Shown here one piece after another: positions 47,321 to 55,836 of a stretch of DNA of 64,000 bases (the stretch's first letter is position 1; the number at the start of each line of letters is the position of its first letter). The notes below the pieces were generated by a model. It worked only from the letters and a program-made list of their open reading frames with translations, was not told the origin of the DNA and searched no databases. This DNA is from Actinomadura sp. WMMA1423 (GTDB lineage: Bacteria > Actinomycetota > Actinomycetes > Streptosporangiales > Streptosporangiaceae), in the NCBI RefSeq assembly GCF_006547145.1, contig NZ_CP041244.1:4650001-4714000 (forward strand). The letters run 5' to 3'. The position numbers were made by a program, and so were the translations under genes.

Positions 47321-48526
47321 ATGGCCCACTACCGCCGGGTCGGCCACGTGCCGCCGAAACGCCACACCCAGCACCGCCACAGCGGCCACGGGGGCGGCGA
47401 AGAGCGGCTCTACTTCGAGGAGCTCATGGGCGAGGAGGGCTTCTCCTCTGACTCGTCCCTGCTGTACCACCGGGAGATCCCGTCCGCGATCGTCGACTCG
47501 CGGGCCTGGGACGTCCCAGACCAGGGCACGACGCCCAACCATCCGCTCCGCCCGCGCCACCTCAAGCTGCACGAGCTGTTCCCCAAGGAAACGTGGTCCG
47601 AGACCGACGTCGTCACCGGCCGCCGGGTCGTCCTCGCCAACGCCGACGTCCGGCTCTCCTACGTCGTGTCGGCCGCCGACTCGCCGCTGTACCGCAACGC
47701 GACCGGTGACGAGATCGTCTACATCGAGTCCGGCACCGCCGCGGTCGAGACCGTCTTCGGGACGGTGGAGGCGAAGCAGGGCGACTACGTCGTCATCCCG
47801 ACCTCGACCACGCACCGCTGGCTGCCGACCGGCGACCAGCCGCTGCGCGCCTACGCGATCGAGGCGACCGGCCACGTCGCGCCGCCGAAGCGCTACCTGT
47901 CGCGGTACGGCCAGTTCCTGGAGAACGCCCCCTACTGCGAGCGCGACCTGCACGGCCCCGGCGAGCCCCTCCAGGTCGACGGCACCGACGTCGACGTCCT
48001 CGTCAAGCACCGGACCTCGCGCGGCATCACCGGCACCCGCCTGACCTACGCGCGCCACCCGTTCGACGTCGCCGGCTGGGACGGCTGCCTGTACCCGTTC
48101 ACGTTCAGCGTGCACGACTTCGAGCCGATCACCGGCCGCGTGCACCAGCCGCCGCCCGTCCACCAGGTGTTCGAGGGCCACAACTTCGTCGTCTGCAACT
48201 TCGTGCCGCGCAAGGTGGACTACCACCCGCTGTCGATCCCGGTGCCCTACTACCACTCGAACGTGGACTCCGACGAGATCATGTTCTACTGCGGCGGCGA
48301 CTACGAGGCGCGCAAGGGCTCCGGCATCGGGCAGGGGTCGGTCTCGGTGCACCCGGGCGGGCTCGCGCACGGCCCGCAGCCCGGCGCGTACGAGCGCAGC
48401 ATCGGCGTCGAGTTCTTCGACGAGCTGGCCGTCATGGTCGACACCTTCCGCCCGCTCGAACTGGGCGAGGGCGGCCTGGCCTGCGAGGACGAGGCGTACG
48501 CCTGGACGTGGGCGGGGCGGCGATGA
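47321..48526 (+). CDS. hmgA: Homogentisate 1,2-dioxygenase
   Basis: A 401-residue cupin dioxygenase; TCGGAGGCG stands before ATG 47321. Full-length match to bacterial HmgA: opening LYFEELMGEEGFSSDSSLLY, middle GDEIVYIESGTAAVETVFGT, and the iron-site region PYYHSNVDSDEIMFYCGGDY with the His and Glu that bind Fe(II), plus SVSVHPGGLAHGPQPG. It opens the ring of homogentisate to maleylacetoacetate in tyrosine and phenylalanine breakdown. The next gene starts at its stop codon. Confidence 0.96.
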   Translation: MAHYRRVGHVPPKRHTQHRHSGHGGGEERLYFEELMGEEGFSSDSSLLYHREIPSAIVDSRAWDVPDQGTTPNHPLRPRHLKLHELFPKETWSETDVVTGRRVVLANADVRLSYVVSAADSPLYRNATGDEIVYIESGTAAVETVFGTVEAKQGDYVVIPTSTTHRWLPTGDQPLRAYAIEATGHVAPPKRYLSRYGQFLENAPYCERDLHGPGEPLQVDGTDVDVLVKHRTSRGITGTRLTYARHPFDVAGWDGCLYPFTFSVHDFEPITGRVHQPPPVHQVFEGHNFVVCNFVPRKVDYHPLSIPVPYYHSNVDSDEIMFYCGGDYEARKGSGIGQGSVSVHPGGLAHGPQPGAYERSIGVEFFDELAVMVDTFRPLELGEGGLACEDEAYAWTWAGRR

Positions 48527-49404
48527 ACGGCCCGTTCACGAACCCGCCCCACGCGGACGCACCGTTCGCGATCCCCTCGTTCGCCGTGGGCCTGTGCGAC
48601 GACGCGGCGGTCTTCCCGCCAGGTCTCGCGCCGCTCGCCGACGCCGTCCCGGCGCACCGCGACCACCTGGCCGCCCCGTACGCCGGCCTCGTCGGGCCGC
48701 TCGTGCTGCCCGCCACCGCGCTCGACGCGCTGTACCCGCTGCTCGGCGGCGAGCCGCTCGAGGTGTCGATCACCGCGCCGAACGGCCCGTGCGAGGCCGC
48801 GAAGGCGATGGGCGTCGCCGCGGAAGTGCCCGTCGACGTGCGCGGGCTGGAGATCGCCGTCCCGCCCGGCATGGGCCCGGAGGAGTTCTTCCGCGTGCTC
48901 GGCCGCCCCGACGCCCCCCTCTACGTCGAGATCCCCCGCGACGAGCGGCGCCCCGCGTTCGTCGAGGCGGTCGCCGCGCGCGGCCACCGCGCGAAGTTCC
49001 GCACCGGCGGCGTGAAGGCCCACCTGTACCCCGGCCCGGACGAGTTGGCCGCCGCGGTCACGGCGGTCGTGGCGGCGGACGTCCCGTTCAAGGCGACGGC
49101 GGGGCTGCACCACCCCGTCCGCAACACCGACCCGGAGACCGGGTTCCACCAGCACGGCTTCCTGAACCTGCTGCTCGCGACCGACGCCGCCCTGGACGGC
49201 CGCCCGGAAGCCGAGCTCGCCGCCATCCTGGCCGACCGCGACGCGCCGGCGGTCGCCGCCCGCGTGGCGGGGCTCGGCGCGGCGCGCACGGCGGCGGTCC
49301 GCGCCCGCTTCCTGTCCTTCGGGACGTGCAGCATCACCGATCCCCTGACCGAACTCGCGGACCTCGGGCTGCTCGGGTCCGCACTCCTGGAGACCTCCCG
49401 ATGA
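48523..49404 (+). CDS. Uncharacterised protein inside the homogentisate operon
   Basis: A 293-residue soluble protein coupled to hmgA (ATGA overlap) and to fahA (ATGA overlap). Conserved-looking segments are LCDDAAVFPPGLAPLADAVP, YVEIPRDERRPAFVEA, RAKFRTGGVKAHLYPGPDEL and VPFKATAGLHHPVRN. The last two suggest strands of a TIM-like barrel with active-site Lys/His. No family name is known to me. The pathway needs an isomerase (MaiA) between HmgA and FahA, and none is present here, so this gene is a candidate for that step or for another auxiliary role; this is inference from position only. Confidence 0.8.
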   Translation: MNGPFTNPPHADAPFAIPSFAVGLCDDAAVFPPGLAPLADAVPAHRDHLAAPYAGLVGPLVLPATALDALYPLLGGEPLEVSITAPNGPCEAAKAMGVAAEVPVDVRGLEIAVPPGMGPEEFFRVLGRPDAPLYVEIPRDERRPAFVEAVAARGHRAKFRTGGVKAHLYPGPDELAAAVTAVVAADVPFKATAGLHHPVRNTDPETGFHQHGFLNLLLATDAALDGRPEAELAAILADRDAPAVAARVAGLGAARTAAVRARFLSFGTCSITDPLTELADLGLLGSALLETSR

Positions 49405-50567
49405 CCCGCATCGCGATCCCCGAAGGCTCCCTCTTCGGGCTCGCCAACCTCCCCTACGGCGTGTTCTCGACCCCGGGCACGGCGCCCCGGGTGGGCGTCC
49501 GCGTGGCCGACTCCGTCGTGGACCTCGCCGCCGGCCTCCGCGACGACGTGTTCGCCGCGCCGTCGCTGAACCCGTTCATGGCGGAGGGCCACGCGCGGTG
49601 GGTCGAGGTCCGCGAGCAGGTGCTCGACCTCGTCTCCGAGGACGTCCCGGACGAGGCCGTCCACCCCCTCGGCGCGGTGACGCTCCACATGCCGTTCGAG
49701 GTCGCCGACTACGTCGACTTCTACGCCTCCGAGCACCACGCGTCCAACCTCGGCCGGCTGTTCCGCCCGGACTCCGAGCCGCTCATGCCGAACTGGAAGC
49801 ACCTGCCGGTCGGGTACCACGGCCGCGCCGGGACGGTCGTCCCGTCCGGGACGGAGATCGTCCGGCCGAGCGGGCAGCGCAAGGGCGAGACCGCGCCCGC
49901 CTTCGGGGAGAGCCGGCGCCTGGACATCGAGGCGGAGGTCGGCTTCGTGGTCGGCACCGGCTCGGCGCTGGGCGACCCGGTGAGCGCGGACGACTTCGAC
50001 GAGCGCGTGTTCGGCGTCGTCCTGGTCAACGACTGGTCGGCCCGCGACATCCAGGCGTGGGAGTACGTCCCGCTCGGCCCGTTCCTGGGGAAGAGCTTCG
50101 CGACCTCGGTGTCCCACTGGGTCGTCCCGCTCCTCGCCCTGGAGGCCGCCCGCGTCGCCACGCCGCCGCAGGACCCCGAGCCGCTCCCCTACCTGCGCGA
50201 GAAGAACCCGTGGGGCCTGGACCTCGACCTCGCCGTCTCCTGGAACGGGCAGGTCGTCTCCCGTCCGCCGTACCGGGAGATGTACTGGTCGCCCGCCCAG
50301 ATGCTCGCGCACATGACGGTGAACGGCGCCTCGTCCCGCACCGGCGACCTGTTCGCCTCCGGGACGGTCTCGGGCCCGGCCAGGGACCAGCGGGGCGCCT
50401 TCATCGAGCTCACCTGGGGCGGCAAGGAGCCGGTGACGGTGAACGGCGAGCCGCGCACCTTCCTGGAGGACGGCGACGAGGTCTCGATCACGGCCTCCGC
50501 TCCCGGACCCGCCGGCGACCGCATCGGCTTCGGAGAGGTCACGGGCCGCATCCTCCCCGCCCGCTGA
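49401..50567 (+). CDS. fahA: Fumarylacetoacetase
   Basis: A 388-residue enzyme in the FAH superfamily. DFYASEHHASNLGRLFRP holds the metal-binding Asp and the catalytic His seven residues on; DIEAEVGFVVG supplies the metal Glu pair and VNDWSARDIQAWEY the further Asp. The N-terminal SH3-like part (LFGLANLPYGVFSTPGTAPR) distinguishes true FahA from smaller relatives. It splits fumarylacetoacetate to fumarate and acetoacetate, the final step of the pathway started by HmgA. A strong terminator at 50576 ends the operon. Confidence 0.96.
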   Translation: MTRIAIPEGSLFGLANLPYGVFSTPGTAPRVGVRVADSVVDLAAGLRDDVFAAPSLNPFMAEGHARWVEVREQVLDLVSEDVPDEAVHPLGAVTLHMPFEVADYVDFYASEHHASNLGRLFRPDSEPLMPNWKHLPVGYHGRAGTVVPSGTEIVRPSGQRKGETAPAFGESRRLDIEAEVGFVVGTGSALGDPVSADDFDERVFGVVLVNDWSARDIQAWEYVPLGPFLGKSFATSVSHWVVPLLALEAARVATPPQDPEPLPYLREKNPWGLDLDLAVSWNGQVVSRPPYREMYWSPAQMLAHMTVNGASSRTGDLFASGTVSGPARDQRGAFIELTWGGKEPVTVNGEPRTFLEDGDEVSITASAPGPAGDRIGFGEVTGRILPAR

Positions 50568-50575
50568 CGGCACGA

Positions 50576-50610
50576 GCACGGCCCGCGAAGCGGCGCTCCG
50601 CGGGCCGTGC
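50576..50610. terminator. Bidirectional 12-bp terminator
   Basis: GCACGGCCCGCG (50576-50587) and CGCGGGCCGTGC (50599-50610) pair perfectly around an 11-base loop, between fahA and the convergent hydrolase. Confidence 0.85.
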
Positions 50611-50628
50611 GCGGACCTGGCGACGTGA

Positions 50629-51600
50629 CTATCTGGGGAGGCCGGCGAGGAACGCGAGGACGGCCTCGTTGACTTCGGCGGCCGCCTCCATCTGCACGAA
50701 GTGCCCTGCGCCTTCGACGATGTGGACGTCCCGCAGGCCCGGGACGTGCGCCTCCATCTGCTTCAGCGCGTCGGACCCCACCATCTGGAGGACGGGGTCA
50801 CGCTCGCCCGTGAGGAACATCGTGGGGACGGTGACGGGCTCGTCCGGACGGCTCTGCTTCTCGTTCCAGACGTGGTCGTAGGCCCGGTACCAGTTGAGGC
50901 CACCGGTGAAGCCCGTCCGGCGGAACTCGGCGGCGTAGTAGGCGAACTCGTCCTGCGACAGCCACGGCCAAGGCAGGGGCGGCGCTTCGGGGAGCACATC
51001 GAGGTACCCGTTGCCTTCGCTTGGGTGCCGCCAGATGTCGAGGTACCGGTAACCGCCACTGAGCGCCCAGAAGACGTTCGCCAGGAAGCGCTCCGGTTCG
51101 GCCCCCAACTCCTGGTCCGCGGGCCCCTCCTCCTGGAAGTAGTGCACATGGACGAAGTGGCGTTCGGCCATCCGTGCATAGATCTCGGTGGGCGGACGCG
51201 CGGAAACGGGCATGCGCGGGACGCTGAGCTGGATCAGCGCTTTGACCCGCCCAGGGGCCCACTGGGGCAGGTCCCAGACGAGGGCGGCGCCGAAGTCGTG
51301 GCCCGCGAAGACGGCCTCCCCGATGCCCAGGGCGTCCAGGACCCCGACGAGATCGGCGACGGTGTGCCGCCGGTCGTAGTCCCGCGGCGAGGGCGGGCGG
51401 CTGCTGCGTCCGTAACCGCGCATGTCGAGGGCGATGGCGCGGTACCCCGCCGCGGCCAGCACCGGGAGCTGCCGCCGCCAGCTGTACCAGAGGCCCGGGA
51501 AACCATGGCACAGCACCACCGGGAGCCCGGCGCCCTGCTCGACCACGTGAAGGGTCGCGTCGCCCACGTCCACCATGTGGTGGTGCCCGCGGAAGCTCAT
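50629..51600 (-). CDS. Alpha/beta hydrolase, epoxide hydrolase type
   Basis: A 323-residue hydrolase with GGGAGGTC before ATG 51600. The oxyanion motif is HGFPG, the nucleophile motif is GHDFGA (Asp, as in epoxide hydrolases and dehalogenases), the lid contains Tyr residues (RAYDHVW, HYFQEEG), and the catalytic His is in GAGHFVQME. The acid is probably the Asp of GERDP. Soluble epoxide hydrolases open epoxides to diols; a haloalkane dehalogenase-like activity cannot be excluded, though the HGFPG/HDFG pair favours the former. It is divergent from a SnoaL-like gene. Confidence 0.88.
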   Translation of the reverse strand: MSFRGHHHMVDVGDATLHVVEQGAGLPVVLCHGFPGLWYSWRRQLPVLAAAGYRAIALDMRGYGRSSRPPSPRDYDRRHTVADLVGVLDALGIGEAVFAGHDFGAALVWDLPQWAPGRVKALIQLSVPRMPVSARPPTEIYARMAERHFVHVHYFQEEGPADQELGAEPERFLANVFWALSGGYRYLDIWRHPSEGNGYLDVLPEAPPLPWPWLSQDEFAYYAAEFRRTGFTGGLNWYRAYDHVWNEKQSRPDEPVTVPTMFLTGERDPVLQMVGSDALKQMEAHVPGLRDVHIVEGAGHFVQMEAAAEVNEAVLAFLAGLPR

Positions 51601-51721
51601 GCCGGGACCTCCCTCCGGTAGGACGATCCTGACGGTTCGCGCGCGGCGCGGCGCGGCGGTCTCCCGTTCACCGGGACGGCGGTTGGACGGGCGCCCGTCC
51701 CGTCCGGAAAGATCGGCCACC

Positions 51722-52213
51722 ATGCCGCAGCCACCGAGTCCCGACCTCGCCGCGCGCGTCGCCCGGCTGGAGGCCGTCGAGGAGATCAAGGCGCTCAAGC
51801 ACCGCTACCTGCGAGCCTGCGACACCAAGGACCCGGAGGAGTTCCGGGCGTGCTTCATCGCCTCGGGCGCCTCGCTCGACTACGGGCGGCTCGGCGCGTT
51901 CGACGACGCGGAGGGCATGGTCAGGGTCTTCGAGAAGATCGCGCTCCGGAAGGTCGACGGCAGGAGCGCCGTCCTCGACATGCACCACGCGATGCACCCG
52001 GACATCACCGTGCACGACGAGACGCGCGCCTCGGGGCGGTGGACGCTCAAGTTCCGGCAGGTGAACCTGGAGAACCGCACCGAGTCGGTGAGCACCGGCG
52101 AGTACGACGACGAGTACGTGGTCGAGGACGGCCGCTGGAAGATCGCCAAGAGCCACTTCCACCGCCAGTGGGGGATCACCCGCCCCCTCGACCCCGACTG
52201 CCGCGTCGACTAG
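51722..52213 (+). CDS. SnoaL-like (NTF2-fold) protein
   Basis: A 163-residue protein of the cone-like NTF2 fold: EEIKALKHRYLRACDTKDPE in helix 1, FIASGASLDYGRLGAFDD, DMHHAMHPDITVHDETRASG, and closing EDGRWKIAKSHFHRQWG. The central pocket contains conserved His and Asp. Family members are cyclases, isomerases or lipocalin-like binding proteins, often with oxidoreductases; it cannot be specified. The gene converges on the MpaB-type oxygenase with a 3-bp gap. Confidence 0.88.
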   Translation: MPQPPSPDLAARVARLEAVEEIKALKHRYLRACDTKDPEEFRACFIASGASLDYGRLGAFDDAEGMVRVFEKIALRKVDGRSAVLDMHHAMHPDITVHDETRASGRWTLKFRQVNLENRTESVSTGEYDDEYVVEDGRWKIAKSHFHRQWGITRPLDPDCRVD

Positions 52214-52216
52214 TCC

Positions 52217-53407
52217 TCAGACGACGCGGGCGGGCGGAGGCGGGGTCCAGCGCGTCTTGCCCGTGGGCAGCCCGAAGTCGGACTTGAGCTCCTGGGGTAT
52301 GGCGTAGTGCATGACGCGGCCCCGCGTCAGCGAGGACAGCTCCAGCATGGTGACCAGGTGGCCGAGCCGGTCGGAGATCTGCTCGGCCCAGGGCCCGCGG
52401 TCCTCGAACCACTCCAGGGCCCCCAGCAGCGCGGGCGCGATCCCCATGACCGGGTCGAACGGCGTGCGGGGGACCTCCAGCCAGTCCGCCGCGGTGTCGC
52501 CGACGAGGTAGCGGATGAGGGCGGGCACGACCGGGTCCAGCAGCGTCCCGGGCACGACCTGCTCGTACATCTCGATCAGCTGCCGGGTCAGATGCGCTCC
52601 CTCGGCCGAGGGGCCCATGTGGCGCAGCATGTACCGGTCGGAGAACTCCCGGGCCGCCACCAGGTCCGGGGGGATGGTGCCGGGCTCGATGCCCAGGACG
52701 GCGCCGACGACGCGCCAGGCGTAGTAGTACGCGTCCGCGCCTTCGGCCGTGATGTGGACGCCCATGCGGTGCAGCGCGTCCAGCACCTGGATGCTGAACA
52801 TCATCAGCCCGCCGAGCATGTCCTCCTGGCAGATCGCGACGGGCTCGGGCCAGCGCCCCTCCTCCTTGAGGTGGCGGCGGATGGAGGCGTGCAGCAGCCG
52901 CACCTTCTGCGCCGCCGGGAGGAACCGGCCGCCGGCCTGGAACGCGTCGGGCCGCATGAGGTATACGGTGAACTGCCCGGTCTCGGCCATGCGGCGCGAC
53001 GGGTAGGCCAGCGAGTGGGTCGCCGACAGCAGCCTCGCCACGTGCGGCACGACGTAGCAGGCCGGCATCGCCGCGAACGACAGGGCGGTGGAGATGTGGA
53101 CGTCGTTGTCGACGAAGAACTGCCGGGCCTGCTCCATGACCGCCCAGTCGACCCAGTCGGGCGGGGTCGAGGTCGCCTCCAGGTAGGCGCGCGCGGCCTC
53201 GGGGAGGCCGTCCGGCAGCACCTGGCCGGAGGTGGTGAACCAGCGCATGAGGGTGTTGTACTTGCCCACGTCCCCGGCGCTGAACAGGGCCTCCACGGTC
53301 GCGTCGGCGAGCGGGTCGCCGGCCAGCCGGAGGGCGTCCATGTACTCGTCGGTGTAACGGATGTGCTCGTCGGTGTGGCCGGCGCGCTCGTCGGTGTGGT
53401 CAGTCAT
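52217..53407 (-). CDS. MpaB/Lcp-type oxygenase (DUF2236)
   Basis: A 396-residue helical protein of the DUF2236 family, which includes the heme-dependent latex clearing protein Lcp and the fungal oxygenase MpaB. Diagnostic regions are AETGQFTVYLM, QKVRLLHASIRRHL, ICQEDMLGGLMMFSIQVLDA and DAYYYAWRVVGAVLGI. An N-terminal HTDE-rich stretch repeats a short motif three times. It overlaps the prenyl synthase gene by 8 bp. Because Lcp cleaves polyisoprenoid double bonds, an oxygenase coupled to a prenyl synthase suggests oxidation of an isoprenoid product. Confidence 0.87.
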   Translation of the reverse strand: MTDHTDERAGHTDEHIRYTDEYMDALRLAGDPLADATVEALFSAGDVGKYNTLMRWFTTSGQVLPDGLPEAARAYLEATSTPPDWVDWAVMEQARQFFVDNDVHISTALSFAAMPACYVVPHVARLLSATHSLAYPSRRMAETGQFTVYLMRPDAFQAGGRFLPAAQKVRLLHASIRRHLKEEGRWPEPVAICQEDMLGGLMMFSIQVLDALHRMGVHITAEGADAYYYAWRVVGAVLGIEPGTIPPDLVAAREFSDRYMLRHMGPSAEGAHLTRQLIEMYEQVVPGTLLDPVVPALIRYLVGDTAADWLEVPRTPFDPVMGIAPALLGALEWFEDRGPWAEQISDRLGHLVTMLELSSLTRGRVMHYAIPQELKSDFGLPTGKTRWTPPPPARVV

Positions 53408-54389
53408 CGGCGGTCACCTCGCAGATCAGTCGGGTCAGGGCGGCGGCCGCCTCGGGGGGCGGCCGGGTGCCGGCGAGGGCCGCTCGCGCGGCGTGGGCGC
53501 GCTCGTCGATCATCTGCCGGACGCGGACCGGCGCGTCGCAGCGCAGCATGATCCCTCGGACCTCCGCCGCGCCGTCCGGGGTGAGCGGCCCCTCCAGCAG
53601 GTCCCGCAGGCGCCGGCGATCGAGCTCGCAGGCCTCGGCCAGGGTCAGCGCCAGCAGGGCGGTGGGCTTGCGGCCCGCCAGATCGTCCAGGCGCGATTTG
53701 CCGGTCAGGACCGGGTCGCCGAACACGCCCCGCAGGTCGTCGCACAGCTGGAACGCCTCTCCGAGCGGACGGGCATAGGCGGCGAGCGCCTCCAGGGTCG
53801 CCGCGGTCGCCCCGCCCAGCATCGCGCCGATCTGCAGGGGCCGCTCGACGGTGTAGGAGCCGGTCTTGAACCGCACGATCGCCAGCGACCGGTCCACGTC
53901 GGGCTCGGCCCCGGTCCGCAGGAGCTCGAGGCACTCGCCCGCCACCAGTTCGCGGCCCATCGCCGTCCACAGCGGGACGACCCGGCCGAGGAAGGAGCGG
54001 GGCAGGCCCGAGGCGTGGAACATCTGCCCGGCCCACACCACCAGGAGGTCGCCGACCATGATGGCGAGGGCCTCGCCGAGCCGCTCGTGGGCGCTCGGCC
54101 CGCCGCGCCGCAGCGGGCTGCGGTCGATGACGTCGTCGTGGACGATCGCCGCGGCGTGCACCAGTTCGAGCGCCGCCGCGGCGCGGACCACCGAGTCGGT
54201 GTCGGGCTGGCCCGCGGCCCGCCAGCCCCAGTAGCAGAAGGCCGGGCGGACGCGCTTGCCGCCGCCGACCGAGAGCCGCAACTGGTCGGCGACCGGCGCC
54301 AGCTCGGGGTCCAGGGCCAGCAACTCCTCGATCTCGCCCTCGACGAACTCCTCCAGGGCCCGATCGATCCGGGCCCGGAGGTCAGCCAT
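53400..54389 (-). CDS. Isoprenyl diphosphate synthase (polyprenyl synthetase)
   Basis: A 329-residue all-helical synthase. The first aspartate motif is AAIVHDDVIDRSPLRRG, the second is AFQLCDDLRGVFGDPVLTGK; GGKRVRPAFCYWGWRA carries the IPP-binding basic residues. It condenses IPP with allylic diphosphates to C15-C20 or longer chains; chain length cannot be read reliably. The start overlaps the preceding small gene by 8 bp and the end overlaps the oxygenase gene, so the three genes are one operon. Confidence 0.93.
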   Translation of the reverse strand: MADLRARIDRALEEFVEGEIEELLALDPELAPVADQLRLSVGGGKRVRPAFCYWGWRAAGQPDTDSVVRAAAALELVHAAAIVHDDVIDRSPLRRGGPSAHERLGEALAIMVGDLLVVWAGQMFHASGLPRSFLGRVVPLWTAMGRELVAGECLELLRTGAEPDVDRSLAIVRFKTGSYTVERPLQIGAMLGGATAATLEALAAYARPLGEAFQLCDDLRGVFGDPVLTGKSRLDDLAGRKPTALLALTLAEACELDRRRLRDLLEGPLTPDGAAEVRGIMLRCDAPVRVRQMIDERAHAARAALAGTRPPPEAAAALTRLICEVTADD

Positions 54390-54663
54390 CCCGGAACCGC
54401 TCGGCGGCGCCGTCCGTCCACTCGGCCGCGCCTGCGGCCCGCTCGGCGGCCTGACGGGCGAGGATCTCCATGTGCGCCCGCGGGGCGGCGCCGCCGCGCC
54501 GGAGCGCCAGTTCGCCGCGCGCCCGAAGCTCCTGGCGGACCTCACCGAGGCCGGGCAGCCTCCGGGTGAGGTCCCGTACCCCCGTCAGGACGACGTCGGC
54601 GGCCCCGGCCGCCAGGCGGAGGACCTCGTCCCGCGACCCGACTCTCCCGACATCCCGCTCCAT
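54382..54663 (-). CDS. Small protein opening the prenyl synthase operon
   Basis: A protein of about 93 residues, rich in Arg, Ala and Glu and probably helical (SRDEVLRLAAGAADVVLTGV, RQELRARGELALRRGGAAPR). It resembles short proteins found next to actinobacterial prenyl synthases; no family is known. ATG 54663 was chosen since GGAAGGTG directly precedes it; ATG 54690 or 54720 are possible. Coupling to the synthase gene suggests a partner or membrane-association role. Confidence 0.6.
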   Translation of the reverse strand: MERDVGRVGSRDEVLRLAAGAADVVLTGVRDLTRRLPGLGEVRQELRARGELALRRGGAAPRAHMEILARQAAERAAGAAEWTDGAAERFRDG

Positions 54664-54839
54664 CGTCACCTTCCGTTCCGTTGTCGTCATGACAAGTGAT
54701 AGCAGGAGAGGCGCCGACATCCGCCGAAACGGGCCGCCAGAACAACCTCACGGCCGCTCACGCGAAACTCACCTTTCACGGTGTTGCCCTGGGCCACCCG
54801 GACCGCCCCCGCGCGGAGGCCCGGCTAGAGTCGCACCTG

Positions 54840-55373
54840 ATGAGCAGCATGGAACTGACTTTCCGGACGGCCTCGGCGCAGGACGTCCCAGCCCTCGTGG
54901 CGCTCGTGGAGAGCGCCTACCGCGGGGACGCCAGCCGCGCCGGGTGGACCACCGAGGCCGATATCCTCGACGGGCAGCGCACCGACCCGGAGGCCGTCGC
55001 GGCCGTGGTGGGCGAACCGGCCTCGGTGATGCTGGTGGCCGAGGCGGACGGCGCCCTCGTCGCGTGCTGCCAGCTGGAGGACCGCGGCGGGCACGCCTAC
55101 TTCGGCATGTTCGCCGTCAGCCCGTCCCAGCAGGGCGGCGGGCTCGGCCGGCGCGTCCTCGCCGAGGCCGAGCGGCTGGCGCGCGAGCGGTGGGGCGCGG
55201 CCGAGATGCACATGACGGTGATCAGCGTCCGCGATGACCTGATCGCCTGGTACGTCAGGCGCGGCTACGCCCGCACCGGCAGGACGAGCCCGTTCCCCTA
55301 CGGCGACGAGCGCTTCGGCCTGCCCAAGCGCGACGACCTGGAATTCGAACTCCTGGTGAAGCGGCTCCACTGA
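54840..55373 (+). CDS. GNAT-family N-acetyltransferase
   Basis: A 177-residue acetyltransferase: motif A is FAVSPSQQGGGLGRRVLAEA, motif B MHMTVISVRDDLIAWYVRRG (the usual Tyr is in AWYVRRGYARTG). A single domain without extra parts. TAGAGT lies eight bases before ATG 54840, indicating a nearly leaderless transcript. Substrates are not predictable. It is divergent from the prenyl synthase operon. Confidence 0.9.
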   Translation: MSSMELTFRTASAQDVPALVALVESAYRGDASRAGWTTEADILDGQRTDPEAVAAVVGEPASVMLVAEADGALVACCQLEDRGGHAYFGMFAVSPSQQGGGLGRRVLAEAERLARERWGAAEMHMTVISVRDDLIAWYVRRGYARTGRTSPFPYGDERFGLPKRDDLEFELLVKRLH

Positions 55374-55526
55374 CGTACACCACGCCCTCCCGCCTGATGC
55401 CCGAGCGCGATTCCTTCATGCGCTGATTGAGGGTTGGCGGTCTTCGAGCCGGGTCTTCGCGGCGAAAGCCTCACTGGGTCTTTCAATGAGAAGATTCAAG
55501 GGTGTCGATCGTTGGGAGGCGGGCGC

Positions 55527-55721
55527 GTGAAGTTCGTACTTGAAGTGGACCTGGGTGAGGGCGCCGTCGCCGAGGACGCCGTGGGAGAGCTGGGGCGGAT
55601 CCTGCGCTACTGGGGCGGGAACGTCCGGCACTACGAGTTGAAGCCCGGTGACGGGTCCGCCGTCTACGACTCGGACTACCGCGAGGTGGGCCGCTGGGAG
55701 ATCTCCGGGACGCCCGCGTAG
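55527..55721 (+). CDS. Small conserved-looking hypothetical protein
   Basis: A 64-residue acidic protein from GTG 55527 with GGGAGGC upstream: VKFVLEVDLGEGAVAEDAVG, GRILRYWGGNVRHYELKPGD and VYDSDYREVGRWEI. It has a compact strand-helix-strand pattern and no TM segment. Similar proteins of 60-70 residues are frequent in Streptomyces and Actinomadura genomes and have no known role. A terminator at 55780 follows. Confidence 0.8.
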   Translation: MKFVLEVDLGEGAVAEDAVGELGRILRYWGGNVRHYELKPGDGSAVYDSDYREVGRWEISGTPA

Positions 55722-55779
55722 CGGACGCGCGGGCACAGCGGAGCGCGGCGGAGAGAGCACGGCGGAGAGAGCGCGGCGG

Positions 55780-55813
55780 AACGCCCGGCCGGGAGGCACG
55801 CCGGCCGGGCGTT
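55780..55813. terminator. 13-bp perfect terminator
   Basis: AACGCCCGGCCGG (55780-55792), loop GAGGCACG, CCGGCCGGGCGTT (55801-55813). It ends the small gene and the convergent NlpC/P60-like gene. A short GCGGAGAGA tandem repeat lies just upstream. Confidence 0.88.
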
Positions 55814-55836
55814 TCGCGGGGAGCCCCGGGGCCGGG

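Noticed and set aside
55739..55780. Short GCGGAGAGA repeat that could suggest a CRISPR-like or regulatory array
   Set aside because: Only two to three imperfect copies without spacers; a simple local duplication near a terminator.
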